DNA of 64,000 bases from Bacteroidetes bacterium UBA1941 (GTDB lineage: Bacteria; Bacteroidota; Bacteroidia; Chitinophagales; LD1): assembly GCA_002336805.1 (NCBI GenBank), contig DDEZ01000003.1:181845-245844 (forward strand), read 5' to 3'. Each line of letters opens with the position of its first letter. Within the stretch, counting starts at the first letter, position 1. Under the pieces are notes generated by a model. That model searched no databases, was not told where the DNA came from, and worked only from the letters and a program-made list of their open reading frames with translations. Positions 25,700-34,966 of the stretch are shown here, piece by piece. The translations under genes and the position numbers were made by a program.

Positions 25700-26112
25700 G
25701 ATCGTTGTTGTTTTTGAAAAGAGTGAAATTGGTACGTGCGCGAGGACCCTCTAAATCTCCATGAAGGGAGACTTAAATACAGCACGTGGTGGGCTGTTAA
25801 AGCCTCCCTTTAGGGAGGTTTGGAGGGCCGCACATCGGCACGCAAAAAGCAAGTAGTACACTCCCCCTCCGCATCCGCAGGCACCTGTCAGGGGTGGTGT
25901 CAGTATCGGGCAGGCGCGCCCGGCTAGCGATTGCAAAACAGAACTTTTTCAGCGAAATTTGCAACGAAACGCCCGACTATAGATACTCACAAACTTGAGG
26001 GCAACTATTTTGAGTGAAAAGCTTGGCGGTGTGAAAGGCGGGAGTGATTTACGGAATTACGGATTTACGGAATTACAGATCTACGGATCTACAGATTTTC
26101 CGATCTACTCAT
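25700..26112. repeat. Gene-free region with paired short palindromes
   Basis: No gene seen. Two facing elements lie at 25747-25774 (CCCTCTAAATCTCC...GGGAGACTT) and 25800-25827 (AAGCCTCCC TTTA GGGAGG...GGAGGG), inverse to each other. An inverted repeat TTGCAAA/TTTGCAA flanks 25931-25964. Near 26048-26100 is an ATTACGGATTTACGG outer-arm array like the composite repeats at 21999 and 31521. An origin or promoter role is possible but not shown. Confidence 0.5.
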
Positions 26113-26997
26113 TTAGACATTGCGTCTGTCCCGCCAGGCCAGCAGCGGTATAGCCAGCAGGTACACCGGGTTCACCGCAAAGGCCAGCATAGGCACACTG
26201 ATACTGGGAAAGAAGATATCCATGCAGTAGCTGATGCCAATGTGCATACATAGCAGCAGCAGCCCATATACCAGCGCCGGCCTGCGGCCCATGAGCAGCA
26301 CTACGGCACAGGTCTCCATGAGCAGCGAGCAGGCCAGCAGCGCGCGTACCAGCACAGGGTGTGCGGCCAGCCATGCAGCCCGCCGGAGGCCCATCTGGTG
26401 CAGGGCCATATCTCCCGTAGTGTACCACGCATAGTCAAAGGATTTGGTCACCTGCAGCGACATGTAGGGTGCATCTGCCAGCCACTGTAGTGCCGAGGGG
26501 TAGAGCTTGGCCAGTGCCGCCAGCGTGTATACCGCCGCCACCGCCTGCAGCGGCAGCTGAAACCGCGCCTGCCGCACATCTGCCACCGTGCCCCTGCGGT
26601 ACAGCACATAGGCCAGGCACTGCGCCAGCCATACGAGGGATATGAGCCCGTTGCGCCCCATCACGCCGTTGGCCTCGCCTATGGTGAGTATGACCACAGA
26701 GAGCGCCGCTATGGCCCCCGTCACCAGCGCCATGCGCACCTGTAGTATATAGAGCAGCATGAGCACCGCCAGCACCACCGCTATGCCCAGCCGCACGGCA
26801 GGCAGCAGCAGCCATGAGGTATCGCACAGCGCCAGCACACCCGAGGGGTAGGCCAGTGTGTGGTACCGGTAGAGAAAGTCCACCATATACGCATAGCTCC
26901 ACCCCGCCAGGTATAGCTGCAGGCAGCGCCACTCGGCATCGCCATAGGTGGGGGCGGTGAGCCTACTCCACAGCGCCTGTGTATAGGATGGTCTCAT
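26113..26997 (-). CDS. Multi-pass membrane protein, HTTM-like
   Basis: A 294-residue protein with about seven or eight hydrophobic segments. The ending (HIGISYCMDIFFPSISVPMLAFAVNPVYLL) and the QRNGLISLVW-like middle recall HTTM/DoxX-like membrane proteins related to the gamma-carboxylase membrane domain. No catalytic residues assigned. It overlaps the upstream gene by 35 bases, so the pair is co-translated. GC-rich with many Ala, Leu and Tyr. Confidence 0.6.
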   Translation of the reverse strand: MRPSYTQALWSRLTAPTYGDAEWRCLQLYLAGWSYAYMVDFLYRYHTLAYPSGVLALCDTSWLLLPAVRLGIAVVLAVLMLLYILQVRMALVTGAIAALSVVILTIGEANGVMGRNGLISLVWLAQCLAYVLYRRGTVADVRQARFQLPLQAVAAVYTLAALAKLYPSALQWLADAPYMSLQVTKSFDYAWYTTGDMALHQMGLRRAAWLAAHPVLVRALLACSLLMETCAVVLLMGRRPALVYGLLLLCMHIGISYCMDIFFPSISVPMLAFAVNPVYLLAIPLLAWRDRRNV

Positions 26998-27793
26998 GTG
27001 TCTGAATGGTATCGTGTATGATGCGGATGGTCTGCCGGTCTATGCTGATAGAGTCTGTGGCCGGCCGTGTGTGGCAGCCCGCCATGAGCAGGCGGTATAG
27101 CTCGCGGCCTGTGGCGCTGTCTACAGCTGCGGCGGTGTGCAGGCCCGCTGCCGGTGCGCTATAGAGGGCATGCAGCCGCGAGTAGATATGGCTCAGGTCT
27201 GCACCACCTACGGTGAAATACCGCTGCAGCGGCACCAGCTGCCCCCGACCGTCACGCACCATAAAGGTCTGCGCATAGTCCGGGAACCTACTGTACATAG
27301 GATACCGCGAGAAGGGCTGCATCTCCGGCAGCACCAGTGATAGCCCGATATACCCCACGAAGAAGAACCACGCAGGCCAGTACGTGACCCACGGTGCCCG
27401 CAGGCCCAGCCACTGCCAGAGGCGCTGCCTGGGTGCGGCTGTAGCGATGATAGTCGTGAGCAGGAGCAGGGCCACTATATTGTAGCTGATGAGTAGCAGG
27501 CCCGCGTTAGGATGATGTTGCAGATAGAGGGATAGTGCGCTCTGCGCTATGGCGCCTGAGGCAGAGAGCCAAACCGGCAGGCTCCTGAGGCGCGCCAGCC
27601 GCCACACCCAGTAGCCTAGCAGCACCGGGTAGTACGCCTGCACCAGCACATAGGCCGGCAGGTATAGCTGGGGAAACCACCCCCTGTAGTCACTCACGCT
27701 ACCCTCCCAGAAGTGGGTGATCCACACTGCCTGCTGTATGCCTGTGGGCACCAGCGTGAGGAGGATGATGATGGGTAGCCCGTACCTTTTCAT
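26963..27793 (-). CDS. Multi-pass membrane protein with soluble tail
   Basis: A 276-residue protein with six or seven hydrophobic segments in the first 170 residues and a soluble C-terminal domain of about 100 residues (SRYPMYSRFPDYAQTFMVRDGRGQLVPL onward) that probably faces the periplasm. No family recognised. The overlap with the HTTM-like gene and shared direction suggest a two-subunit membrane complex. Confidence 0.6.
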   Translation of the reverse strand: MKRYGLPIIILLTLVPTGIQQAVWITHFWEGSVSDYRGWFPQLYLPAYVLVQAYYPVLLGYWVWRLARLRSLPVWLSASGAIAQSALSLYLQHHPNAGLLLISYNIVALLLLTTIIATAAPRQRLWQWLGLRAPWVTYWPAWFFFVGYIGLSLVLPEMQPFSRYPMYSRFPDYAQTFMVRDGRGQLVPLQRYFTVGGADLSHIYSRLHALYSAPAAGLHTAAAVDSATGRELYRLLMAGCHTRPATDSISIDRQTIRIIHDTIQTHETILYTGAVE

Positions 27794-27802
27794 GAGCGTG
27801 TA

Positions 27803-28144
27803 TTACTGCTTTCTGAGCAGGGCACCGCTGAGGCCCGCCAGCCCTGATACCAGCCCGCCTATCACCCCTGTGAGCAGCAGCAGCAGCCAGTAGTTCCCCT
27901 TCAGGGGAAAGAGTGTAGCGATGCGCGCAGACAGGATGTGGTCATTGCCAAAGTCCAGCCGCGCGGCCACACCCGCCCACAGGATAAACACCCCGAGGAA
28001 CGCCGCCAGGAACGCCAGCCCCGGCTTTAGCCGCAGCAGGTAGCTCAGTATAAATGCGACAATGGCTATGCTCCACCACGGCGCGAAGTTCTGTACCACA
28101 CCACTCACGATGGCGATAGCTATGACTGGGAAAAGGAGTTTCAT
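27803..28144 (-). CDS. Small four-helix membrane protein
   Basis: A 113-residue hydrophobic protein with four predicted membrane segments (VIAIAIVSGVVQNFAPWW; AIVAFILSYLL; AFLAAFLGVFILWAGV; WLLLLLTGVIGGLVSGLAGL). Unknown function. Nine bases separate it from the next gene, so it likely leads this three-gene membrane operon. Its upstream region is a repeat tract. Confidence 0.6.
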   Translation of the reverse strand: MKLLFPVIAIAIVSGVVQNFAPWWSIAIVAFILSYLLRLKPGLAFLAAFLGVFILWAGVAARLDFGNDHILSARIATLFPLKGNYWLLLLLTGVIGGLVSGLAGLSGALLRKQ

Positions 28145-28376
28145 GTTTTATTTCTTGTTACTTGATGCTTGATACTGGTTTCTTGATACTGGATGCTGGG
28201 TTCTTGATACTGGATACTTGATGTTGGTTACTGGATACTTGATGCTGGTTTCTTGATGTTGGTTAATGTTCTCTTTTTTCTGTTGCCCGATGCTTGTTGC
28301 TTGCTATTATTGTCTACTATCTACTATCTAGTATCCAGTTTCTACTATCCAGCATCTGGCATCCCGCATCCAGCAT
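28145..28376. repeat. Degenerate TTGATACTGGATGCTGG repeat tract
   Basis: About 230 bases of imperfect short repeats: TTGATACTGGATGCTGG-type units on the left half and the inverse (CTATCTAGTATCCAG, CCAGCATCTGGCATCC) on the right half. The tract could fold into a long weak hairpin. It lies between two minus-strand genes, so it is upstream of the membrane operon and downstream of the acylase gene. Confidence 0.6.
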
Positions 28377-30818
28377 CTATTTATTAAAAGTGATCTTATA
28401 AAGCTTATCCCTATCCAGCTGCGCCTTCGGCTCAAACTTGGCCGTGTAGTTGTCGCCCTTGGCCCAGCTATCTATCATGTTGTCGTAGAATTTGCTGCCC
28501 GGGTTGCCGCTTTCCCCGCCAGGGTACAGGCAGTAGCCCTTCATCTCACCAAAATCCACGATCATCCGCCAGCTAGGCCCATGCTCATGACTCGTAGCGT
28601 TTATGATGCCGCGATTGCCACCACAGTACACATCCATCCGGCTAAAGGCATCCAGCTGCGGCGAGAGGTGGTGTACCATCGTCGCCTTGTAGGTGCCCCA
28701 GTCTTTCACCTTGTCCAGAGATCCGTAGGTGTCTTTGAGCTTCTTCATCGCCTTGTCAAAACTCATCAGCACCAGCATCTCGCGCGTCTCACGCTCACCG
28801 GTCTGCAGGTTGTCGTAGAATACACTCGTACTATCATCCCTCAGGAAGTAGGCCGTGCGGTACGTATTAGGCTTGCGCATCGGCAGGCTAGGGTCGCCCA
28901 TCTCGTCCCACAGCAGCGGGTAGAGCACATCTGTCCACGTCTCGTAGTACACCGTGGCTTTGCTGTCGGCATTGTCATAGTAGTCCCACTTGTCCAGCGC
29001 AGTGATGGCCTCTGCCTCGTCGGCGGTCAGTTTGCTGCGGTCTATCACGCGCAGCAGGGTAGGGAGGGTGAGGGAGGCTATGGTATTATAGTTGTCCCGC
29101 TGCATGCGCTGCATGTAGGCCACGTCCATTTTCTGCGTAGAGTCTGACAGCAGGTGGTTGATACGCATAGCCCGCGGATTCTCATAGATGCCCACGTGAG
29201 ACACCGGGTACGGGTACGTCTCATCCACCGGGAACTGATTAGCACTACTCACAAAGCCGCGCTCGGGATTCTTTACCGTAGGGTTGTGCTCATTGGGTAT
29301 CACCCTGTGCCAGTCACTCGCAGAGGTACTGCCATCTGCCACAAACTCGTGCGTGACCGGATGCGTGCCCTGCTCCTTGATCGCTATATCGCCACTGCGC
29401 GAGGCAAAGACGAAATTCTGCGTAGGGCAGGAGTAGTTATTCAGCGCAGCGATATAGTGGTCGTAGTTGTGGCCCTTGTTGAGCAGGTAGAAGGTCTTAA
29501 ACTCATTAGACCCGGTATGTGCCGTCCACTTCAGCGAGAGATATTTCTTGCTCCTCACATCACCATAGCTCTGGTCAAATACCACCGGCCCAAAGCGCGT
29601 ATACAGCACCGTGTCCACGAAGTCTTTGCCGCCCTTTACCTTGTAGTGCTCGATGCGTTTCTCGGTCTTCACCCACTGGCTGTCCAGCAGGTATTCATCA
29701 TGCGTATCATCTTTGAATTGTACCGTAAACCAATCCCTCACATCACGGCCGCCATTGGTCACGCCCCAGGCTATGGAGTCATTCCACCCGCTGATCACGC
29801 AGGGCGCACCGGGCAGTGTAGCGCCGTAGGCATTCATAGTAGGCGAGGAGAGGTGCATCTCATACCAGATAGAGGGCAGGTTGAGTTGCAGGTGGGGGTC
29901 ATTGCAGAGCAGTGGTTTGCCGCTCTTGGTCTTGCTGCCGCTCACGGCCCAGTTGTTGGACCCGTTCAGCTCCTGCGGCTTCTCTATAGCGCGGTCGTAG
30001 CTCTCGTACAGGTCGCGGTCTACATTAGCTACCTTCTGCCCTGCGGGCAAAGCCTCCGGCACAGCAGGCGCACTATCACCGGCAAAGGCCCACGGTGTAC
30101 CACGCGGTATGATATAGTCTGTGAAAGAATCGCGCTCCGGATAGATATAGTGAAACTGATCGGCTCCAAATTTTGACACGAAGTTCGTATTCTCTATGTC
30201 AAACTCGTAGACGGAGAGCATGTTTGCCATGTTCTTGAGCAGCAGTGCTACCTTCAGCGGTGTCCACTCCTCGGGTGCGTAGCCGAGTAGTTTATATTCC
30301 AGCGGGTAGTCCTTTGGCGAGAGGGATTTGATATAAGCATTCACACCCGCACAGTAGGCGCGTACCAGGTCATTGCTCTGCGCATCTTTCTCGATAAATG
30401 CTTTAGAGTTTTCCGCGCCATAGCCCAGCCCTATGCGGCGGGAGAGGCGGTCTTTGGCCAGTGCCTTCTCGCCAGCTATCTCAGCTACACGGCCAGCGGC
30501 GCTGTGCGTCTGCACCTCCATCTGCCAGAGGCGGTTCTTGGCCGTGATGTAGCCCTGCATGAAGAAGAGGTCCTCGTCATTCTGCGCAAAGATGTGTGGC
30601 ACCAGCCTGTCGTCATAGTACACCTCCACCTTGTCGTGCAGGCCATTCATCTGCATGTCTATATCGTGGTAGTGCGAGGTATTCTCGGCATTCTGCCAAA
30701 AGCCCCCATACGGGTCAAAGAAGCGGCCCAGCGCAGGCGCAGGCCCGAGGGGATGATTGAGTACATAGATGAGGCCGATAGTAGCCCCGAGGCTGACCAG
30801 AAAAGCAATAAATCTCAC
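28377..30818 (-). CDS. Penicillin acylase family Ntn-hydrolase
   Basis: An 813-residue precursor with an N-terminal membrane or signal segment (FIAFLVSLGATIGLIYVL). The alpha-chain region has RDxxGVPHI-like YYDDRLVPHIFAQ and GYITAKNRLWQM. The self-processing site is GSNNWAVSG, where S287 becomes the N-terminal nucleophile of the beta chain. The family hydrolyses amide bonds of beta-lactams or acyl-homoserine lactones; the substrate here is unknown. GTG start. A housekeeping or signal-quenching role cannot be told apart. Confidence 0.85.
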   Translation of the reverse strand: MRFIAFLVSLGATIGLIYVLNHPLGPAPALGRFFDPYGGFWQNAENTSHYHDIDMQMNGLHDKVEVYYDDRLVPHIFAQNDEDLFFMQGYITAKNRLWQMEVQTHSAAGRVAEIAGEKALAKDRLSRRIGLGYGAENSKAFIEKDAQSNDLVRAYCAGVNAYIKSLSPKDYPLEYKLLGYAPEEWTPLKVALLLKNMANMLSVYEFDIENTNFVSKFGADQFHYIYPERDSFTDYIIPRGTPWAFAGDSAPAVPEALPAGQKVANVDRDLYESYDRAIEKPQELNGSNNWAVSGSKTKSGKPLLCNDPHLQLNLPSIWYEMHLSSPTMNAYGATLPGAPCVISGWNDSIAWGVTNGGRDVRDWFTVQFKDDTHDEYLLDSQWVKTEKRIEHYKVKGGKDFVDTVLYTRFGPVVFDQSYGDVRSKKYLSLKWTAHTGSNEFKTFYLLNKGHNYDHYIAALNNYSCPTQNFVFASRSGDIAIKEQGTHPVTHEFVADGSTSASDWHRVIPNEHNPTVKNPERGFVSSANQFPVDETYPYPVSHVGIYENPRAMRINHLLSDSTQKMDVAYMQRMQRDNYNTIASLTLPTLLRVIDRSKLTADEAEAITALDKWDYYDNADSKATVYYETWTDVLYPLLWDEMGDPSLPMRKPNTYRTAYFLRDDSTSVFYDNLQTGERETREMLVLMSFDKAMKKLKDTYGSLDKVKDWGTYKATMVHHLSPQLDAFSRMDVYCGGNRGIINATSHEHGPSWRMIVDFGEMKGYCLYPGGESGNPGSKFYDNMIDSWAKGDNYTAKFEPKAQLDRDKLYKITFNK

Positions 30819-30892
30819 GTTGGGTTGATTTTCCCGTGAATGTAATTATAAAGGACTGAAAAATAAATCTACGTTCGTAGCGTCATCATATC

Positions 30893-31519
30893 ATGGACGA
30901 CCGCCACTCCTTCCGCCGCCACCTGCGCCTCACTCTCGGCCTCACCGCCGTGCTGTGGATCGTCTGGTTTTGCGATGTGCTTTTTGGCCTGCAGCTGGCG
31001 CAGTATGGCATCATACCGCACACCGCCATCGGCCTGCGCGGCATCCTCTTCAGTCCCTTCATACATGATACCAATGGCATCGGCCACATCCTGAGCAATA
31101 CGCTGCCGTTTATGGTACTCTTCTTTGTGCTGATCAGCGCCTATGAGCAGGTCGCCGTTTTTGTGCTGGTGTGTATCCACCTGCTCAGCGGCCTGCTGGT
31201 GTGGATGTATGCGCCACCCTATACGGTGCACATCGGTATCAGTGGTATCATCTATGGCATTGCAGCTTTCCTGGTCGGGTCGGGCTTCTTCCGCCGCGAC
31301 CTCACGTCTATCGGCATCGCCGTGTTTGTGTCCATCCTGTATGGAGGCATGGCAGAGGGGTTCATACGGCAGCCGGGTATCTCATGGCAGTCGCACGTCT
31401 TTGGCGCAGCCATTGGGTTACTCATGTCCTTTATCCTCCGCAGCTACCATCAGCGCCCATCACCCTTTGAGGAGGAGGAGCCGGAGGATGACCGCCATTT
31501 CTTTGAGAAACACCCGTAG
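30893..31519 (+). CDS. Rhomboid family intramembrane serine protease
   Basis: A 208-residue six-helix protein with the rhomboid signature: HILSNTLPF (H65, N69), catalytic GISG (S117) and SWQSHVFGAAIG (H168). It cleaves membrane-anchored substrates within the bilayer. The C-terminal tail is acidic (FEEEEPEDDRHF). Divergent to the acylase gene with a 74-base gap containing TACGTTCG, a weak -7 box. Confidence 0.85.
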   Translation: MDDRHSFRRHLRLTLGLTAVLWIVWFCDVLFGLQLAQYGIIPHTAIGLRGILFSPFIHDTNGIGHILSNTLPFMVLFFVLISAYEQVAVFVLVCIHLLSGLLVWMYAPPYTVHIGISGIIYGIAAFLVGSGFFRRDLTSIGIAVFVSILYGGMAEGFIRQPGISWQSHVFGAAIGLLMSFILRSYHQRPSPFEEEEPEDDRHFFEKHP

Positions 31520-31520
31520 G

Positions 31521-31726
31521 GGATTTACGGAATTACTGATTTACAGATGTACTGATTTCACGCGCTCTCATATAGTCTGCAAACAAGGGGTTGTCATGTC
31601 GTAGTGAAACGCAGACATCTTGTACTCCGGATATGGAAGGCACGATTCCTCCGCTATGCTGCGGAATGACAATAAGAGTGGTCGTCAAGGCAATCCGTAA
31701 TTCCGTAAATCTGTAAATCCGTAAAT
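31521..31726. repeat. Composite nested palindromic repeat, copy 2
   Basis: Same design as 21999-22173. Outer arms are GGATTTACGGAATTACTG and the inverse near 31694-31726. Inner arms are TGTCATGTCGTAGTGAAACG...CATCTTGTA and GATTCCTCCGC...GCGGAATGACA. Again it fills the space between two convergent genes. Confidence 0.7.
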
Positions 31727-31735
31727 AGGAAAAGC

Positions 31736-32383
31736 TTACTTCACCATCCTCACCGTCCTGATGCGGATATTCTTCTTGGGCCGGTCATTGGCATCGGTCA
31801 GGCTCTCAGCTATTTCGTCTACCACGGCCATGCCCTTCACCACCTCGCCGTACACGGTATACTGGCTGTCCAGCCTCGGCACACCGCCCTCTGTGCGGTA
31901 CACCTGCTTGTGCGCCTCCGGTATCTCATAGCCACCACTACGCTGTTTAGCTTTGATAAAGGTCGAGTCATTGGCCACCTTGCCCTGCACGATGTAAAAC
32001 TGTATCGCCGATGATTCTTTTTTAGGATTGTCATCCCTGGCAGCAGCCAGTGCGCCGCGCTTGTGGTAGTACTTGTCCGGCATGATCTCGGCAGGTATGG
32101 TGTAGCCCAGGTCGCCATCGCCCAGCAGGGCTGTGTCACTGGCCAGCTTTGAGCTGGGGTCGCCACCCTGTATCATAAACCCCTTGATCACCCTGTGAAA
32201 CAGCAGGCTGTCATACTTGTGCTCATTCACCAGCTTGATGAAGTTGTCCCGGTGCAGCGGTGTACCATCGTAGAGCATAACGCGTATCTTGCCATAGTTG
32301 GTCACGATCTCGGCCTCGTGGGTCTGGGCAGTGGCTATGAGGCTGGTCAGTGTGAGGGTCAGTAGCAGTATGATGTTTCTCAT
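31736..32383 (-). CDS. Cyclophilin-type peptidyl-prolyl isomerase
   Basis: A 215-residue secreted isomerase. Signal peptide IILLLTLTLTSLIATAQ, then a cyclophilin core with FHRVIKGFMIQGGDP, AAARDDNPKKESSAIQFYI and YTVYGEVVKGMAVVDEI. It catalyses proline cis-trans isomerisation in the periplasm and helps fold exported proteins. Length and motifs are normal for the family. Confidence 0.9.
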   Translation of the reverse strand: MRNIILLLTLTLTSLIATAQTHEAEIVTNYGKIRVMLYDGTPLHRDNFIKLVNEHKYDSLLFHRVIKGFMIQGGDPSSKLASDTALLGDGDLGYTIPAEIMPDKYYHKRGALAAARDDNPKKESSAIQFYIVQGKVANDSTFIKAKQRSGGYEIPEAHKQVYRTEGGVPRLDSQYTVYGEVVKGMAVVDEIAESLTDANDRPKKNIRIRTVRMVK

Positions 32384-32484
32384 GGCTATAAAACTATGGT
32401 TTTGTGAGCAATAATTGACTGCAACTGTTTAGCAGCGGGCTTTACCCATTCATAGACGTTTTTATATGCTTCGGAGAAATATCA

Positions 32485-32514
32485 TTGTCTGTCAATAAGG
32501 AACGGGTAACTTTG
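32485..32514 (+). promoter_or_regulatory. Bacteroidota promoter of the efflux operon
   Basis: TTG (32485-32487), 19-base spacer, TAACTTTG (32507-32514): a full match to the Bacteroidota promoter pattern. It lies 18 bases before the ATG at 32533, and shows that the in-frame TTG at 32485 is a promoter element rather than a start codon. Confidence 0.75.
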
Positions 32515-32532
32515 CCCACCAAAATACGGATC

Positions 32533-33840
32533 ATGACAAAGTGGATCACAGCCGCTTTACTTTTTATCTCCATCGGCAGCCTGCAGGCGCAGCAGGTATT
32601 TGTCAGTCTGGACCAGTACACAGACTACGCCCTGCAGCACAATCCATCCCTGCAGCAGGCCGTACTGAATGAGAAAGTAGAGGAGCAGAACAAGAACAGC
32701 GCCATCGCTCCGCTGCTGCCTACGGCCAATGCCGCAGCTACCCTCACGGACAACCTGATACTGAATACGCAGGTCGTAGCCTTCAACGGGGTCACGCAGG
32801 AGTTTCGCTTTGGTACCAAGTATGCGCTCAATCCCTACGGCAACCTGAACGTGAACCTCATCAATGCGAGCAACTTCCAGGGCCTTACCATCGCCAAAAA
32901 GAATCAGGAACTGGCCGCAGCTAATACGGCACTCAGCATCGAGCAGATCAAGCTGTCCATAGCCCAGGCATATTATCTCTACCTGCTCTACCAGAGCAAT
33001 TTTGATTTTACTCAGCGCAACCTCAATAATGCCGACACGCTGCTGCACATCACACAGGTCAGGTTTGACAATCAATATATAGATGAGCTGGACCTCAACC
33101 GCAGCAAGTCTACCCAGCTGCAGGCCGACAATCAGCTCAACCAGAGCCGCGTGCTGATGGAGAAAGCACTCAACAACCTCAAGCTGATAGCCGGCATGAA
33201 TGTGACCGACAAGCTCGTGATACAGGACAAACTGGTGATACAGGATATCCCCTTGGCAGAGGCCATCACCGCCAATATGTATGCCCGCCCCGAGCTGCGC
33301 GCCAGCATGCTGCGCACCCAGATAGCAGGTATGTCCAGCACTCGCGAGAAGCTCCGCTTTGCACCTGAGCTATCTGGCTTTGCCAACTATGGTGTGACGG
33401 GACTCAACAACAATTTCAAATTCACTGATGCTTCGCAAAAGTGGTACAAGGCCAGCGCCATCGGCCTCACGCTGAATGTGCCTGTCTTTGCCGGAGGCAT
33501 CAAATACTACTCCGTGCAGAAGGCAAAGCTAAACCAGCAGATAGCCGCCCTGGACCAGCAGAATACACAGCTCAAGACCGCCAAGGAGGACCAGGACCTC
33601 GTGCTGGACTTTGTAAAGGCCAAGGGAGACCTCAAGGCACGCCAGCAGCAGCTGGCTCTCTCTGACAGAAACTACAACCTGGCCCTGATCAAGTACAGGA
33701 ACGAATCCCTGACCTATGACAACCTCGTGAACGTACAAAACGAAATGCTGGCCGCACAGCAGCAGATGCTCCAGGCCGAGGCAGACTACGTGACCTCTCA
33801 GTACAAAATAAAACTCATCAATAGCTATGATAAAAAGTAA
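32533..33840 (+). CDS. TolC family outer membrane efflux protein
   Basis: A 435-residue outer membrane factor. It has a signal peptide (MTKWITAALLFISIGSLQAQ), then two TolC repeats with long alpha-helical coiled coils rich in Q/N/A (NNADTLLHITQVRFDNQ, QADNQLNQSRVLMEKALN). It forms the exit duct for the MacAB-type pump encoded downstream. A six-residue tandem duplication (KLVIQD twice) is visible near residues 226-238. The stop overlaps the adaptor start by 14 bases. Confidence 0.87.
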   Translation: MTKWITAALLFISIGSLQAQQVFVSLDQYTDYALQHNPSLQQAVLNEKVEEQNKNSAIAPLLPTANAAATLTDNLILNTQVVAFNGVTQEFRFGTKYALNPYGNLNVNLINASNFQGLTIAKKNQELAAANTALSIEQIKLSIAQAYYLYLLYQSNFDFTQRNLNNADTLLHITQVRFDNQYIDELDLNRSKSTQLQADNQLNQSRVLMEKALNNLKLIAGMNVTDKLVIQDKLVIQDIPLAEAITANMYARPELRASMLRTQIAGMSSTREKLRFAPELSGFANYGVTGLNNNFKFTDASQKWYKASAIGLTLNVPVFAGGIKYYSVQKAKLNQQIAALDQQNTQLKTAKEDQDLVLDFVKAKGDLKARQQQLALSDRNYNLALIKYRNESLTYDNLVNVQNEMLAAQQQMLQAEADYVTSQYKIKLINSYDKK

Positions 33841-34957
33841 ACGTACCGGTGCAGTGCGCACACTGGTAGCGGGCGCTATGGCCGCGCTGCTGCTCGTGCC
33901 GGCTACCGGCTGCAATAAGTCTAAGCCGCTCCATGCATCGCGCAAATCTATCACCGAGGCGGTCTATGCCTCAGGCTTCGTAGCAGCGCGCAATATGTAT
34001 AAGGTCTACGCCCTCACTGATGGCAATATCGTGGCCAAATACCACGTGGCAGGAGATACTGTGCCGCAGGGCGAGGCGCTCTACCGCGTGCAGAGCGATG
34101 CCTCCAGCGCCAAGCTTGGTGCCAGCTCATCTGCCTACCGCCTGGCCATAGAGAATGCCAAGGATAACTCGCCCGTGCTGCAAGACCTGCAGATCAAGAT
34201 CAAAAACGCCGAGACCCTGCTGGCCAATGACCAGACCACCTATACCCGTATGAAGAATATGTACGACGCAGGTGCAGTGAGCAAGACTCAGTACGATCAG
34301 GCCTCTACAGCACTGGAGGTGTCTAAGAACAATGTGCAGGCTGCAAAAGAGGCCCTCAGGCGTACAAAGGAACAACTGGCCGTAGACGCACAGAATGCAC
34401 AGGCGCTGGTAGCCAGCTCCGGCCAGGACCTCTCTAACTATGTGCTGAAGTCCCTCATCAAAGGCCAGGTATATGAGACCTACAAGGAGCTGGGCGAGGC
34501 TGTACGCCGCAATGATGCCGTAGCGCTGGTAGGCGAGATGGGCAGCAAGTACCTCCAGCTGGCAGTGGACCAGCAGGACATAGGCCGCGTGAAAGTAGGG
34601 CAGGAGGTAGTGGTGAAAATGGACGTATCTTCAGACAAGGTCTACAAGGCCCATGTCACAAAAGTCTACCCGAATATGAATGGCAATAATCAGTCATTCC
34701 GTGTGGATGCTGACTTTGACCAGGACCCGGGACTGCAGTTTATCAATGCATCTGTGGAGGCCAATATCGTGATCACGACCAAGGACAATGCCCTCGTACT
34801 GCCACGCCAGGCGGTCAATGCAAAGGATGAAGTGATAGTGAAAGCCATAGGCGGCAATAAGACCATAAAGATCCAGCGCGGCCTGATCAATATGACTGAC
34901 ATAGAGATCGTATCCGGCATCACAGAGTCTGACGAGATAGTTTTACCAAAGGAATAA
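33827..34957 (+). CDS. MacA-like periplasmic adaptor lipoprotein
   Basis: A 376-residue membrane-fusion protein with a lipobox (LLLVPATGCNK), so it is lipid-anchored. It has a biotinyl-lipoyl-like half (GNIVAKYHVAGDTVPQGEALYRV), a long coiled-coil hairpin (about 100-190) and beta-barrel domains (LGEAVRRNDAVALVGEM; DQQDIGRVKVGQEVVVKMD). It links the inner membrane ABC permease to TolC. Substrate unknown; macrolide-like compounds or lipopeptides are typical of the family. Confidence 0.85.
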   Translation: MIKSKRTGAVRTLVAGAMAALLLVPATGCNKSKPLHASRKSITEAVYASGFVAARNMYKVYALTDGNIVAKYHVAGDTVPQGEALYRVQSDASSAKLGASSSAYRLAIENAKDNSPVLQDLQIKIKNAETLLANDQTTYTRMKNMYDAGAVSKTQYDQASTALEVSKNNVQAAKEALRRTKEQLAVDAQNAQALVASSGQDLSNYVLKSLIKGQVYETYKELGEAVRRNDAVALVGEMGSKYLQLAVDQQDIGRVKVGQEVVVKMDVSSDKVYKAHVTKVYPNMNGNNQSFRVDADFDQDPGLQFINASVEANIVITTKDNALVLPRQAVNAKDEVIVKAIGGNKTIKIQRGLINMTDIEIVSGITESDEIVLPKE

Positions 34958-34966
34958 AAGCCACCC

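Noticed and set aside
29154..30176. Plus-strand frame of 340 codons within the acylase gene
   Set aside because: Antisense shadow; Val/His/Arg-rich composition typical of reverse reading of this genome.
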